Below are positions 11,023 to 21,100 of a stretch of DNA of 28,329 nucleotides, piece after piece (position 1 is the stretch's first letter; each line of letters begins with the position of its first letter). A program made the translations under genes and the position numbers. The stretch is from NCBI GenBank assembly GCA_964058805.1, contig CAXKVV010001823.1:1-28329 (forward strand). Reading direction: 5' to 3'. This DNA comes from Schoenoplectus triqueter. Its lineage: Eukaryota; Streptophyta; Magnoliopsida; Poales; Cyperaceae. The notes under the pieces are model-generated. The model did not search any database and had not been told where the DNA came from. It was given only the letters and a program-made list of their open reading frames with translations.

Positions 11023-13029
11023 GTTAATAAATTGGATATTTAAACGATATTTTGTTTTCTTGAGTATTATTGAATTTGTGAATCATTTCGAGTTCATGAT
11101 TGAAATTGTGAAACTTTATAATATAAAATATATTCTTAAAAGTCACTAACTAAGGTAATTAGCATGAACACTAATTAACCGTTATCATGTTAGTATGTGA
11201 ATTAAATGATGGTCAAGTTTTACAGACCATAGACAAAGAATTGTCATTTTAATCATATAGATAGATGTTTTAGGAACATCGTATTTGACAGACCCCGAAT
11301 GAAACATTAAATGGAATTGTGTTCGTGTCATTAATGTTTTCGTTCAGTATTAAATTCTAAAGTATGAGATATTCATCTTTCCTACATAAGATATGTATGT
11401 GTGTGATTTCTACCAAACGTTATCCGTAAAAGGTGGCTATAAAGGTAGCTCTTCGGTATACATAACTTATGCGGAGGAAGAGATGGTTTGCCAAAAGTAC
11501 TATTGTCCCTTGTATTTCTATATGAGTTATAGCATCACTGGGCCCCTTGATAGAGTAAGATTATTTGCTAATAGTATAATTATAAGAGTAATTATATTTG
11601 ATAATTTACTCGGGATCAAAAAAAGATTAAGTTTGCAAGAATGAGACATACCTACCTTGAACTGATCTAATAGTTATGAGACAAAAGAATTAAATACAAG
11701 TAAATAGTTTACTGGATCATGATATTGTACAGTACATCATCATCTGTGTAATTGCATGATCATAGTGCATTCTGTCAGATGTCTCCTATGATTATAGAAG
11801 TTAAAACAGTTTTAACTCTATTTACCAACATAACACGGATCCTATCGGGTCACACCGTATAGGAGTTAATCGGGCAATCTTATTGATTAATTATAAATTG
11901 TTTATAATTAATAATAAGATGGTTATAATTAATTATATATGATATAATTATATTTATCATAGAGATGACAAGAAGCAAAAATCAGATTGAATTTATAACG
12001 TGTTGGACACGTCGTATAAATTCGCCGAAACAACAACCGAGAAAAATATAATTGTACATGACAATTATATATATTTGATTTGGATTTTAAATGTTAATTA
12101 TGGATTTGAATTATGGGCCAAAAGCCCATTTATAATTAAAGCCTTAATTAATAATTAAAAGCCCAAAATCAGAAAATCCCAAAATTGAAAAACCCAAAAA
12201 AGCCCATGAAAAGCCCATGCCGACCTCAAAAAGGGTATTTTGGTAATTTGACCAAAAGCCCAATTACATTTTGGTAAATTAGATGAACTTTAAGGGTATT
12301 TTGGTCTTTTCACTTTGGAACCTCCCCACTATTCATGAGAGCATTTTGGTAATTTGGCAATTTCACATTTTCTATAAATAGAGGGGTGAGGTGAGAGAGA
12401 AAGACACACCAAATCAGTTCTACTTTCTCTCTCTCGGTATACGGTTGTTTCAGAATTCACGAGATCGGTGAATAGTGTTTTTACGAAAGTTGCGGTATTT
12501 CTGCACATTTGTGAAACAGAATTACTACGAGTTGTGAATAGTACTATTTCGTCTTTTTCTCGGGTAAATAGTGTTTTTGCGAGAAACCGCGGTTTACGGT
12601 ATTTCTGACAAAAGAAATAAGCCGCGTCAGTCCCGGTGGATAACCTACAGAGGCATCAGACGTTTGGTGCTCCGAGACAAGCCGATTTTCATTCCAATTG
12701 AAATTTGGAAGTGAGATATAACATCTTATATTAATCTATTTAATTATTAATTAGATTAATATTTTAGAAATCAATCATGAAGTAGATCAATAAAGGTTTA
12801 AAGAGGTGTGTATCTCTCAGTAATCATCCGGTAAACCCATTTAGCCCTAAGCTTAAGTTATAAGTAAAATAATATTTTACCGTATTTTGTAAAGGATTAA
12901 ATGTCTGTATCTCTCGGTAATTATCCGACATACTTTACTTCATAACTTAAGTAAAAGTAAAAAAAATTGTTCTACGATCTTTCCGCAGCTTGAGTATTAA
13001 TGAGATTTGGACATTCCAAAACCCAACAG
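11023..13029 (+). mobile_element. Probable solo LTR, Angela-like Ty1/Copia, about 2.0 kb
   Basis: The right end is supported because its last 130 bp (about 12897-13029, to CCCAACA) recur in reverse complement at 14299-14427 beside Copia pol. The left end is proposed at TGTTAATA (11023), matching the TGTT...AACA terminal form, with GTTT on both outer sides (11019-11022 and 13030-13033). Promoter-like sequence is at 12373, and no coding domain is present. Internal repeats are visible: TGTATCTCTC-GTAAT-ATCCG near 12806 and 12904, and an AATAGTGTTTTT...GCGGTATTTCTG unit repeated near 12472 and 12566. LTRs near 2 kb ending this way are usual for the Angela lineage. The exact left end is the weakest point. 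Confidence 0.6.
12373..12380 (+). promoter_or_regulatory. TATA box of the solo LTR
   Basis: TATAAATA followed by GAGGGGTGAGG and then a CT-rich stretch (about 12420-12435). This is the usual LTR U3/R promoter arrangement, and transcription would run to the right. Confidence 0.6.
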
Positions 13030-14182
13030 TTTGAAGTGTGCAGCACACTGGGCGGGTCCCACTAACACAAACACTAACACTAGAACCACCTCCTTGGTCA
13101 AAACGGTACGTACGTACCAGATCAATATGTCGGGCTGAAGAAATTAAAATGAGGTTCAGATATGCTCGAAATATGCCCGAGATAACCTTCGGCCTGGCCA
13201 TCCCGTAGTCATGCCAATATGCCATAGCAAATTAGCAATGCTATCAAAAGTGTAATATTACGGAGAATATATCACGCTCGTTCAAACCGCTTGAAAAAAA
13301 TCACCATTCATGAAAAATAAGGCCCCATTTCCTCACAGGTTCAACTTAACTAAAATCATTACTCAATACATATTAATTCTCTAAGTTTTTAGTAGATAAC
13401 TTAAATATTTATTAATATTAATTCTTCCTAATGAAATTCAACTTGTAATATATATTAGGGTAATTTTTTGACAGGCCATTCAATTTCATATATGGTCACT
13501 AAATTTCAAGTTATTTATTTTTAGTCATTGAATTTCAACATGTATCTAAATTTAATCATTTTAATGAAATTGTTCATCCAACACTCTAAAGTTGCTGATA
13601 TGACATCATGCATGGATTATGTATTTTCAAAATATTTATATTTTGAAAGATTGATTTGATACTAAAATAAGATACCGGGATTACTCTAACATGTATGACA
13701 TTTTTTTAATATAGTACGTCATTTTTTTGTCATCAGGGCCACTCTAATTTTCTAATTTTCTTTTGTGTTTCTCCAATTTTATTTGAAATTGATTGAATTT
13801 GTAAGTGCTACAAGTGTTGATACGTGTCAAACGCGTATAAACACGAACTTAAATGTATCACGTGTCTTAAACGTGCGTGTTTGAGTTTTTTTAATTTTTG
13901 ACATGTTAAAATATGCATGTCCAAATACGTGAACACGTATTGACACAATATATTCCATATCGAACACGTCATGTGCTTGCACGTGACACACACATTTATT
14001 AATACCCTGCTCGCATATACGCTGCGAGTACCAGTACCCAGTAGAATTACATAATCCTTCTTTATTTGAGAAATAGCAAAACCACACTTTAACTAAAGAA
14101 GCTTTCTCAGCCACTTCAGTCTTTTTCTCCAAAATGCCTTCAGAAATAACAAACCAAAACAAAACAAATCAAGCCAAAAGGT
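13030..14182. other. Repeat-rich intergenic segment
   Basis: No gene supported. 13440-13740 has short repeated phrases (TCACTAAATTTCAAG, TCATTGAATTTCAAC) like decayed plant DNA-transposon ends, but no paired ends were defined. 13815-13995 is dense in ACGTG cores. 14040-14182 is probably 3' UTR of the adjoining PR-10 fragment. A perfect 14-bp palindrome GGTACGTACGTACC lies at about 13104. Confidence 0.4.
13815..13995. repeat. ACGTG-rich degenerate repeats
   Basis: The core ACGTG/CACGT or its variants recurs many times in 180 bp (for example ATACGTGTCAAACGCGTATAAACACG and later GAACACGTATTGACAC as separate units). This is far above expectation for AT-rich DNA. It may be an ancient LTR or transposon end; no element was defined. 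Confidence 0.4.
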
Positions 14183-14295
14183 TTAGTTGTAAGCATCAGG
14201 GTTGGCCACAAGATAAGCCTCACAACCCTTAATAACTCCACTGAAAGCTCCCTTGGCCTTCTCGGCCTCCTCTGCCACATCAATCATCGCATACA
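14183..14295 (-). pseudogene. Last exon fragment of a PR-10/Bet v 1 family gene
   Basis: The minus-strand frame ending at the TAA 14185-14183 reads about 37 residues and finishes in GCEAYLVANPDAYN. This matches the C-terminal helix of Bet v 1/PR-10 proteins, which typically end in a YLLA-(H/N)-DAYN pattern. These are small cytosolic ligand-binding proteins of defence and secondary metabolism. The frame is cut at 14295-14299 by the Copia LTR end, and no upstream PR-10 coding sequence was found on the far side. The gene is therefore very probably dead. The intact stop and C-terminus suggest recent loss or a recent fragment. Confidence 0.7.
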
Positions 14296-14298
14296 CCT

Positions 14299-14427
14299 AT
14301 TGGGTTTTGGAATGCCCAAATCTCATTAATGCTCAAGCTGCGGAAAGACGGTAGAACAAAATTTTTACTTCTACTTAAGTTAGGGATTAAAGTATGTCGG
14401 ATAATTACCGAGAGATACAGACATTTA
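14299..14427 (-). repeat. 3' end of a Copia LTR, second copy
   Basis: The reverse complement matches 12897-13029 over its whole length with scattered differences, including TGTCTGTATCTCTCGG, CCGCAGCTTGAG and CCAAAACCCAA. The terminal CCCAACA is changed to CCCAATA here. Homology stops at a TAAATGTCTG, which marks the deletion junction with pol. Confidence 0.8.
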
Positions 14428-15810
14428 CTCCCACTATTTAAAGAATCAAGTGGTGGGTTTATCTGATCAGTATCAGATATTGTATTGTGTGATGTATCTT
14501 GAATTTATTCAAGTATTACATTACTCTCACTACTTTCTTTTGCGAGAAACTCTTTCTCCAAAAATATACCATGACGAGCAACAATTATCTTATTCTCGGA
14601 CTGATAATAGAAGTAATATCCTTTCATTTCCTTAGAATACCCTACGAAAAAGCACTTGTCAGGTTTGGGTCCAAATTTGTCAGACGTTGGACGTTTGACA
14701 AATATTTCGCAACCTTAAATTTTAAGATAAGTCATATTTGGTACATTACCAAATCATAACTCATATGGAGTCTTTTGTACTAACTTAGATAGAACCTTAT
14801 TTATCATTAGTGCAGCAGTTTCTAGTGTGTGCCCCTTAAATATTTTTTGGAGTGTGATATTAATCATCATGGAACGAACTATGTCTAACAGAGTTCGATT
14901 CCTCCTCTCAGAAATACAGTTCCATTGCGGCATTCCTAGAGGTGTGAGTTGTGAGACTATTCCACATTCTTTTAAGTACATTGTAAACTCATAACTCAAG
15001 TATTCGCCTTCACGGTCTGACCGTAAGGTCTTAATACTTTTATTCAGTTGATTTTCTATTTCAGTCTTGAATTCCTTGAACTTTTTAAAGAATTCAGACT
15101 TATGTCTCATCAAGTAGACATAACCATATCTACTATAATCATCAGTAAACGTGATAAAGTAGCGATCACCATTTCTTGTACAAGTACTCATTGGTCCTCA
15201 TACATCTGTGTGTATAAGAGCTAATAAGTTACTTGTTCTTTCGCCCTTCTTGGAGAAAGACACTTTGGTCATTTTTTACGTAAACAAGATTCACACGCAT
15301 TTATTGTTTCAATATTAAAATAACCAAGAAGTCCAACTTCATGTAACTTTTTGATGTGTTTCTCGTTTATATGACTAATGCGACAATGCCACATGAAAGT
15401 CATATTTTCATGAGATGTTTTGAGTTGTTTGTTGATGTTAAATACGGATTTGTTTATTTCTAAAATATAAAGATCATTCATCATAAAAGAAGATCCATAA
15501 TATTACTCATATTTGTATATTAAACAATCATTGTCCTTTATAACAAAAGAAAAACCATTCATCTCTTAACATGAGATTGAAATAATATTTCTGGAAATAC
15601 TTGGAACAAAATATACATTTTCGAGTTCATTATAAGTCTGCTAGGCAAACACAACTCTATACTTCCGACAGTTATGGCTGTAACTTGTGCACCGTTTCCA
15701 ACTCGGAGTTGTATTTCCTTATTGCGTAGTTTCCTCCTATTCTTTAGTGCGTCCATATTTGAATAGATATGAGCATATGATCCAGTATCCAACAACGTTA
15801 ACTTCAACAA
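14428..15810 (-). pseudogene. Copia pol fragment: protease, GAG-pre-integrase, integrase
   Basis: 15810-15559 has the aspartic protease motif LDTGSYAHI. 15484-15269 has the His/Cys zinc-binding region (WHCRISHI ... CESCLRKK). 15191-14754 is the integrase core, with catalytic D in FTDDYSRYG, D in LRSDREGEY and E in SERRNRTLLD all kept. 14750-14530 continues after a frame break with KRPTSDKFGPKPDKCFFVGY and FLEKEF, the integrase C-terminal linker. Frame breaks lie between the pieces. Reading ends at the junction with the LTR remnant at 14427. Confidence 0.88.
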
Positions 15811-15816
15811 AAAAAA

Positions 15817-16180
15817 TATCTAAGGTTGAAGGGGGGTAGGGATCAAGGTATGAGAAAGTGTAGTGGGTAGTTGGGACGGTCGACCTAGCCTGCCATAGAT
15901 GAAGGTATTAAATCGACGAAGTAACTGCTCTTAGCGCGGAAGCCCTAATTGCCTTCCATCCCTACTTTTTTCTTTATGTGAATTTATGATGCTCAAGAAC
16001 AGTTTCTCTGTACGAGGAATCGTCCCTTTTCCAAAAGAAGACATAAATCCCACGGTATAGCAGAGCAGCGCAATCCTCTACGCTCTCCTTTTCTGTACGG
16101 TCGTCGTTGAGTTGATCAATCGGACGATCGAGCTTCATCTCAGACCCGTCCTTTGAAAAAGACCGGAGCTTCATATTATA
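15817..16180. other. GC-richer segment of unknown, possibly organellar, origin
   Basis: This block is clearly less AT-rich than the DNA around it (for example GGGACGGTCGACCTAGCC) and is followed at once by an extremely AT-rich stretch. A 74-codon open frame runs 16198-15974 on the minus strand. It starts MIKIKIYNMKLRSF and has no domain I recognise. The position is where the gag and 5' LTR of the Copia remnant should be, yet it does not look like gag. Transfer from organelle DNA or a captured sequence is possible, but I have no firm match. Confidence 0.3.
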
Positions 16181-17574
16181 TATTTTTATTTTTATCAAAA
16201 TCTAGATCCTCATCCGTAACTTAAAATTTTTAAAGTTTGTCTGTACAGTAACTTTTAAATGAAGATCTGTAAATTTAAACTAGTATAATGCTCATGCGTT
16301 GTAGTAGGAATGATAATATTATAAAGATGATAATTATTTTTAAAATAAGATGATAAAAATAAAAATATATAATATATAATTTGCAAAAAAATATTATGAG
16401 AAAAATGATTTGAATCGTTGCACATACTTTTTATTTCACATTTGTAAACTGCATATTAAATAATGCTTGCATACAAAATTTAAAAGAAAAATATGTAGTT
16501 AGTTATCGTAAAAATTCTGAAAAAAATCTTCGTAAACTCACACTCCATACCTCATTATATGAAATTTTTAATGAGTAACATGATATGAAAGTATTCTGAC
16601 AAATTTGCACCAACCACAAAGTTAAAAAAATAAATAGAGGGATAAATATAAAAATTAAACCACAAATGAGATAGGTGGAAGCTGGTTGACTTCCCTTGAG
16701 TGGAACATTGATTGTTATCTCCTTTATTCTCTAATCAGTTGTACATATGAAAAGAAATATATGCACAAAAAATTTAGTAGAGGAATAGATACATCCAAGC
16801 AAGTTTTCATAACGTCAGGGTCTCTGCGGCCACCATGCACAAAGATCTATTGGTTCAAATGGAAATAAAATAAAAGATTAATCATGTGCTTTACCACTAT
16901 ACGTTTGAGCAAGGAGCACAAATTAAATTCTATAAGAGAAAAATGAAAAGGATAAGTGTAAAAATAATAAATGATTTCAAAACTCTTCTTCCTCCTCTCT
17001 CTTGTTCATCCCTCACAGGCACTCCAAACTGAAAATAAAAGGCGACATACACGGACAAACCCTCGACTCAGTAGAAAGGCCGTGGACAGTGCTCTTCAAT
17101 CATATAATAGTTCATAAAAAGTTAAAAGAAATAAACAAACAATTTTACGCATCTTTTTTAATTTTTTTATTGTATTTCAATTTATTTTGATTTACACAAA
17201 GAAGGGACAAAAAAGTGGAATTGATTGTCTGTTGACTATGTGGATGAAAATGAAATCCTTAAGACTATATAAAATTCATAACAATTCCATTAAATTTTCA
17301 AAATTTATAAAATTTTGTACAAACCTGTGTAAGAACTATATCTAGAAGCTCCTGGTGTTTCACATCAAAATGAAAGATAGAAAAGAGTTACTGAATATTT
17401 TCAATGATGGACAGAAGTGCCTCTTTATTGTACCATCAGTAGTTTAAAAATAGTAAATTGGTTATTAGAACTGGGCTCCAAGTTTGTCCAACATGATTTT
17501 AAACTGGTACAACAATCTACAGCAAGCCAAAACTGGTAAAATGATGCTTAAACAATGCATAAAAGGAAGAATAC
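16181..17574. other. AT-rich DNA without a supported gene
   Basis: Mostly A/T with short random open frames. 17000-17090 is a little less AT-rich but has no recognisable coding content. Nothing repeated or structured stands out. Confidence 0.5.
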
Positions 17575-17684
17575 CTACAACTCCAAGTTGTTGAGAGGTT
17601 TTGGACTTCCAAAGCAAAAGGTTTCTGTCATTGCTGCCCGATGTTAAGAATGAAGCATCATGTTTGTACCTTAAACCAGACCAC
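17575..17684 (-). pseudogene. Isolated WD40-repeat exon, CDC20/FZR-like
   Basis: On the minus strand a 110-bp segment is bounded by AG (before 17684) and GT (after 17575). It reads WSGLRYKHDASFLTSGSNDR and then NLLLWKSKTSQQL. The pattern GL-x-D-x-L-SG-ND-LL-W is that of the WD40 blade in anaphase-promoting-complex activators (CDC20, CCS52/FZR). I found no neighbouring blades on either side, so it is probably a stray exon or gene fragment. Another WD40 protein is possible. Confidence 0.35.
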
Positions 17685-17814
17685 CTACAAGTATACAACG
17701 TATCATGGTTTTTAGTCACAAACACAAAATCAAAAGATAATTAATGCAAAGAAATATACAAATTGCAGGTTATATTCATATGCTGGCGTGAAAAGAATAT
17801 ATGCAGAGGAAAAT

Positions 17815-17889
17815 GGATCTCGCATTCTCATTCCATCCATCCATCGTGAAAATAGAGACAGTGCGTTGGATCCAAAATGAGAATGATCC
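17815..17889. repeat. Short imperfect inverted repeat upstream of the galactosyltransferase gene
   Basis: CATTCTCATT (17823-17832) pairs exactly with AATGAGAATG (17876-17885). Both arms extend imperfectly to GGATC ends. It lies about 260 bp before the start codon. It could be the remnant of a small transposon or a local foldback. Confidence 0.4.
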
Positions 17890-18143
17890 TTTTATCATGA
17901 TAAAACTCATATACTTGGCCACAGGCCCACAGGGCGAAGTCATACAGTTACACTGAAAAAGTCAATATCTTGTCCTGTCTGTTTCTTTGTTTACAAAACA
18001 TTTAAAACCAAATTAAATTAAATGAAGAGCTGCGGTATTGAGTTCTGCATTTAACCCCCTGTTTTCTCTCCAAATTATGCCCCGGCCCCCGCTGCCTTGC
18101 CTTTGCTGAGATCGTACACGCCACCTCTAAAAACCATACCGCC

Positions 18144-21100
18144 ATGAAGAGAGCCAAGAGCAGCGATTCCCTCGTCGGACGGCGGTGGCGCCCGGCGAAA
18201 CTCCTGTTAATCGCAGTCGTTGTGTACCTCGCCTTCACCTCTGCAAAGCTCCTTCTCTTCTTCTCCAAGGACGCATCTTCCTACTCTGTTCATAGTCGCC
18301 TAATCCAATACGACCAGTCCGATCAAATCCTCAATGTCGAGCTTCACCAGAACGACCAAATACCTGAAAAGGATTCATCAGTCATCCGGGAGCCTACGCG
18401 ACGTCCGGATGGTTATGGGCGCATAACGGGTGAGATCCTGCGGAGGTACGCGCAGGCCCAGTCTCGGTCCCGGAGCTGGACCCGCACCGGTAATTTCTCT
18501 GAACTGGAGAGGGTTGCACAGGAGGCATGGGTATTGGGGCACAAGGCATGGGATGAGGCGGTGAACTACATTAACAATGGTGAAAGTGAGTCGGCTGTGG
18601 ATCCAGACCCGGAAAAGAAGCAACCGTGTCCGACTTCAGTTGGGTCAAGTAAGGGCCGCAAGACAGGGAAGGATGGTGAGAGAGTAGTGCTTTTGCCATG
18701 CGGGCTTGCTGTTGGTTCGTCTATCACTATAATAGGTATAGATTAGGATGATTTGTTATGAGATTTATGTTAAGCTCGAAGCATGCATGCATCAGCCTAA
18801 TTATTTTAAACTATAGTTTTCGAATTTTGCTAAACTGGGCTGGATCAATCATGGAAAAAGGTCACCTGAGGACCACTGAAGAATGAAGATACAAACTTGT
18901 TTTATAAGAGTCCCCTATATGAACATTTAATAGAAATATAGGAAAGGGCTGCTTGCTTTGCAGCCAAAAGCATTTTTCTTTCAGTATAGTTGGTATATAA
19001 TATGCGGGTTATTGTTAGCAAGGTTTGTTCATGATTGTTCTGGTAACACCTTTCCCAAGTCTATGGCTTATGTAAAGGAAGTGCACAACTTTTTATTCAT
19101 CTGTAAAACTAGTAGCAGATTAGAATGAGTGAGTAATAGACATATATGGCTTTTTGCTTGAGACAAGGTAAAGTAGGGTTATTAATGCATTTAATGCTGT
19201 CATTTGAGTGCATTTGCAAATCATATAGTATTTTCAGATTCAGATAGCAAGGACTATGTTTTTAAAAGTTATTAGCAAAGAAAACCCAGATGTTAGTTAA
19301 TTGGAACGGAAAAGGCATGCTTCCATCAGAAAAGACGTACTTTTATTGAATGCTGGCAATTTCACCTATCCTTTCAATAAAGTAGATCTTTCTTTTCCTA
19401 TAAAGTTGTGCACTGAACATTTGAAGAAAAATATTATACTTTAGCATCTTCAAAAATTAATTAGTTAATGACTAGGTATTTCCACCCTAGGCTACAAACC
19501 TAGTAGCAGTTTAGCCATTTTCAAAGATATTATATGTCCCTGGTGTTGTTTGTTAATTATAAACGTGGGTTTCAGTCTGCAGAAAGAAACAATTACAAAA
19601 ACTTTCATAAATAAAAATGATATAAATGTGGAAGTACATGTATTATTTTTTGACACAGGGACCCCGCATAATGCACATGTGGAGTATGTGCCACAGCTAG
19701 CAAAGATTCAGGATGGCAATGGCACAGTTATGGTTTCACAGTTCATTGTGGAGTTCCAGGGTCTCAAAGCTGTAGATGGTGAGGAACCCCCCAAAATACT
19801 CCACCTCAATCCAAGGATAAGAGGAGACTGGAGCGAGAAACCTATACTTGAGCATAACACCTGCTACAGGATGTCTTGGGGCAAGGCCATGCGCTGTGAT
19901 GGTCTGCCATCAAGGGATACTGACGAGACTGGTATGGCCTCAATTTGTTGTACATCATACTGCTACTGGTAATTAAATTATGGATAATGTGGGGCGCTGT
20001 ATGTATACACTCAAATGCCTAGGCAGCGCCATCCATTTTTTTATTACCAATGTTTGAATACGCTGAGGATACTGGTGAATAAAGCATTTATTCACGAATG
20101 TGGTTTGAAGTGCTGGTATGGTACGTGGTATGCTATTGATTAAATTGATGGGGTTCGTAACTTTATTTTTTTCCGGTTTTGGAGAGTGAAATATGCATCA
20201 GTGATTGGTACTATAAAGTGCCAACCAGGACTTGTTACTGCTAACCTTTATATGGTTATTCTTATTCAGCACCTTCCTTTCTGTTCTTCTTATCTGCTGT
20301 CTTCTGCATCTTTATATTTCTACATAGTCATTTGCTTGTAAATCATGATATATCATTCCTCATGTAGTGGATGGTTTCCAAAAGTGCGAGAGATGGGTGC
20401 AGAGGGGAGTTACTGATGACTCTGATGAATCAAAAACCACATCGTGGCTGAACAGGTTTATAGGCCGTGCAAAGAAGCCCACAGTGACGTGGCCGTTCCC
20501 TTTTTCTGAGGGAAGAATGTTTGTCCTCACAGCCCAAGCGGGTGTTGAGGGTTTCCACATCAATATAGGCGGGCGCCATGTCTCCTCATTCCCCTATCGA
20601 ACGGTACCTGAATGTTGAAACTTGTTGGCCTTGAGACTTCCTTTTGTTTGTTGGAAGTTGTACTTGAATGTTGAATCTTCTGCTAAAGAATATCTGTCTA
20701 CCAGATTCCTGTTTAGCTAGGTTATATTTGCAGGAAATAAAATGTTTTTTGTGGTTAGGTGGCAAAACTTGTGGGATATTCATCTAACTTCTCACTAATT
20801 ACACTGTTGAGTGGATTTTGCATTCACAATAGTATAGTGTTATTGCAAAATCTGAAATTGCAGTTTTTTAAGATCATCAAGTTACACTGTGCAATACTTC
20901 CTGCCTAAAGTTGTCACTCATTTGATTAAATATTTCAGGGATTCACATTAGAAGATGCAACTGGATTAGCTATAAAGGGAGGTGTTGATGTCCACTCTGT
21001 ATATGCAACCTCTCTGCCCCAAACCCACCCTAGCTTCTCACCCCAGCAAGTGCTGGAGATGACTGACAAGTGGCGGGCCCGGCCCCTTCCAAAGGTGTCT

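Larger units (their letters stand above)
14299..15810 (-). mobile_element. Internally deleted Ty1/Copia element remnant
   Basis: On the minus strand the order is protease, GAG-pre-integrase zinc finger, integrase (15810 down to about 14430), then directly a 129-bp LTR 3' end (14427-14299). Reverse transcriptase, RNase H and most of the LTR are missing, so a deletion joined pol to the LTR end. The LTR piece matches the end of the solo LTR at 12897-13029, so both belong to one family. No 5' LTR is visible to the right. Confidence 0.85.

Noticed and set aside
11393..11644. 83-codon plus-strand frame
   Set aside because: It lies within the solo LTR and has no protein similarity that I recognise. 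LTRs of this type are non-coding.
13104..13117. Perfect palindrome GGTACGTACGTACC
   Set aside because: An isolated short palindrome without a repeat partner or a gene nearby. Chance cannot be excluded.
12947..13225. 92-codon open frame on the minus strand at the solo LTR end
   Set aside because: It crosses the LTR boundary at 13029 and reads part of the LTR antisense. It has no known domain.
18002..18268. 88-codon open frame opposite the start of the galactosyltransferase
   Set aside because: It is the antisense shadow of exon 1 and its leader, with no domain of its own.
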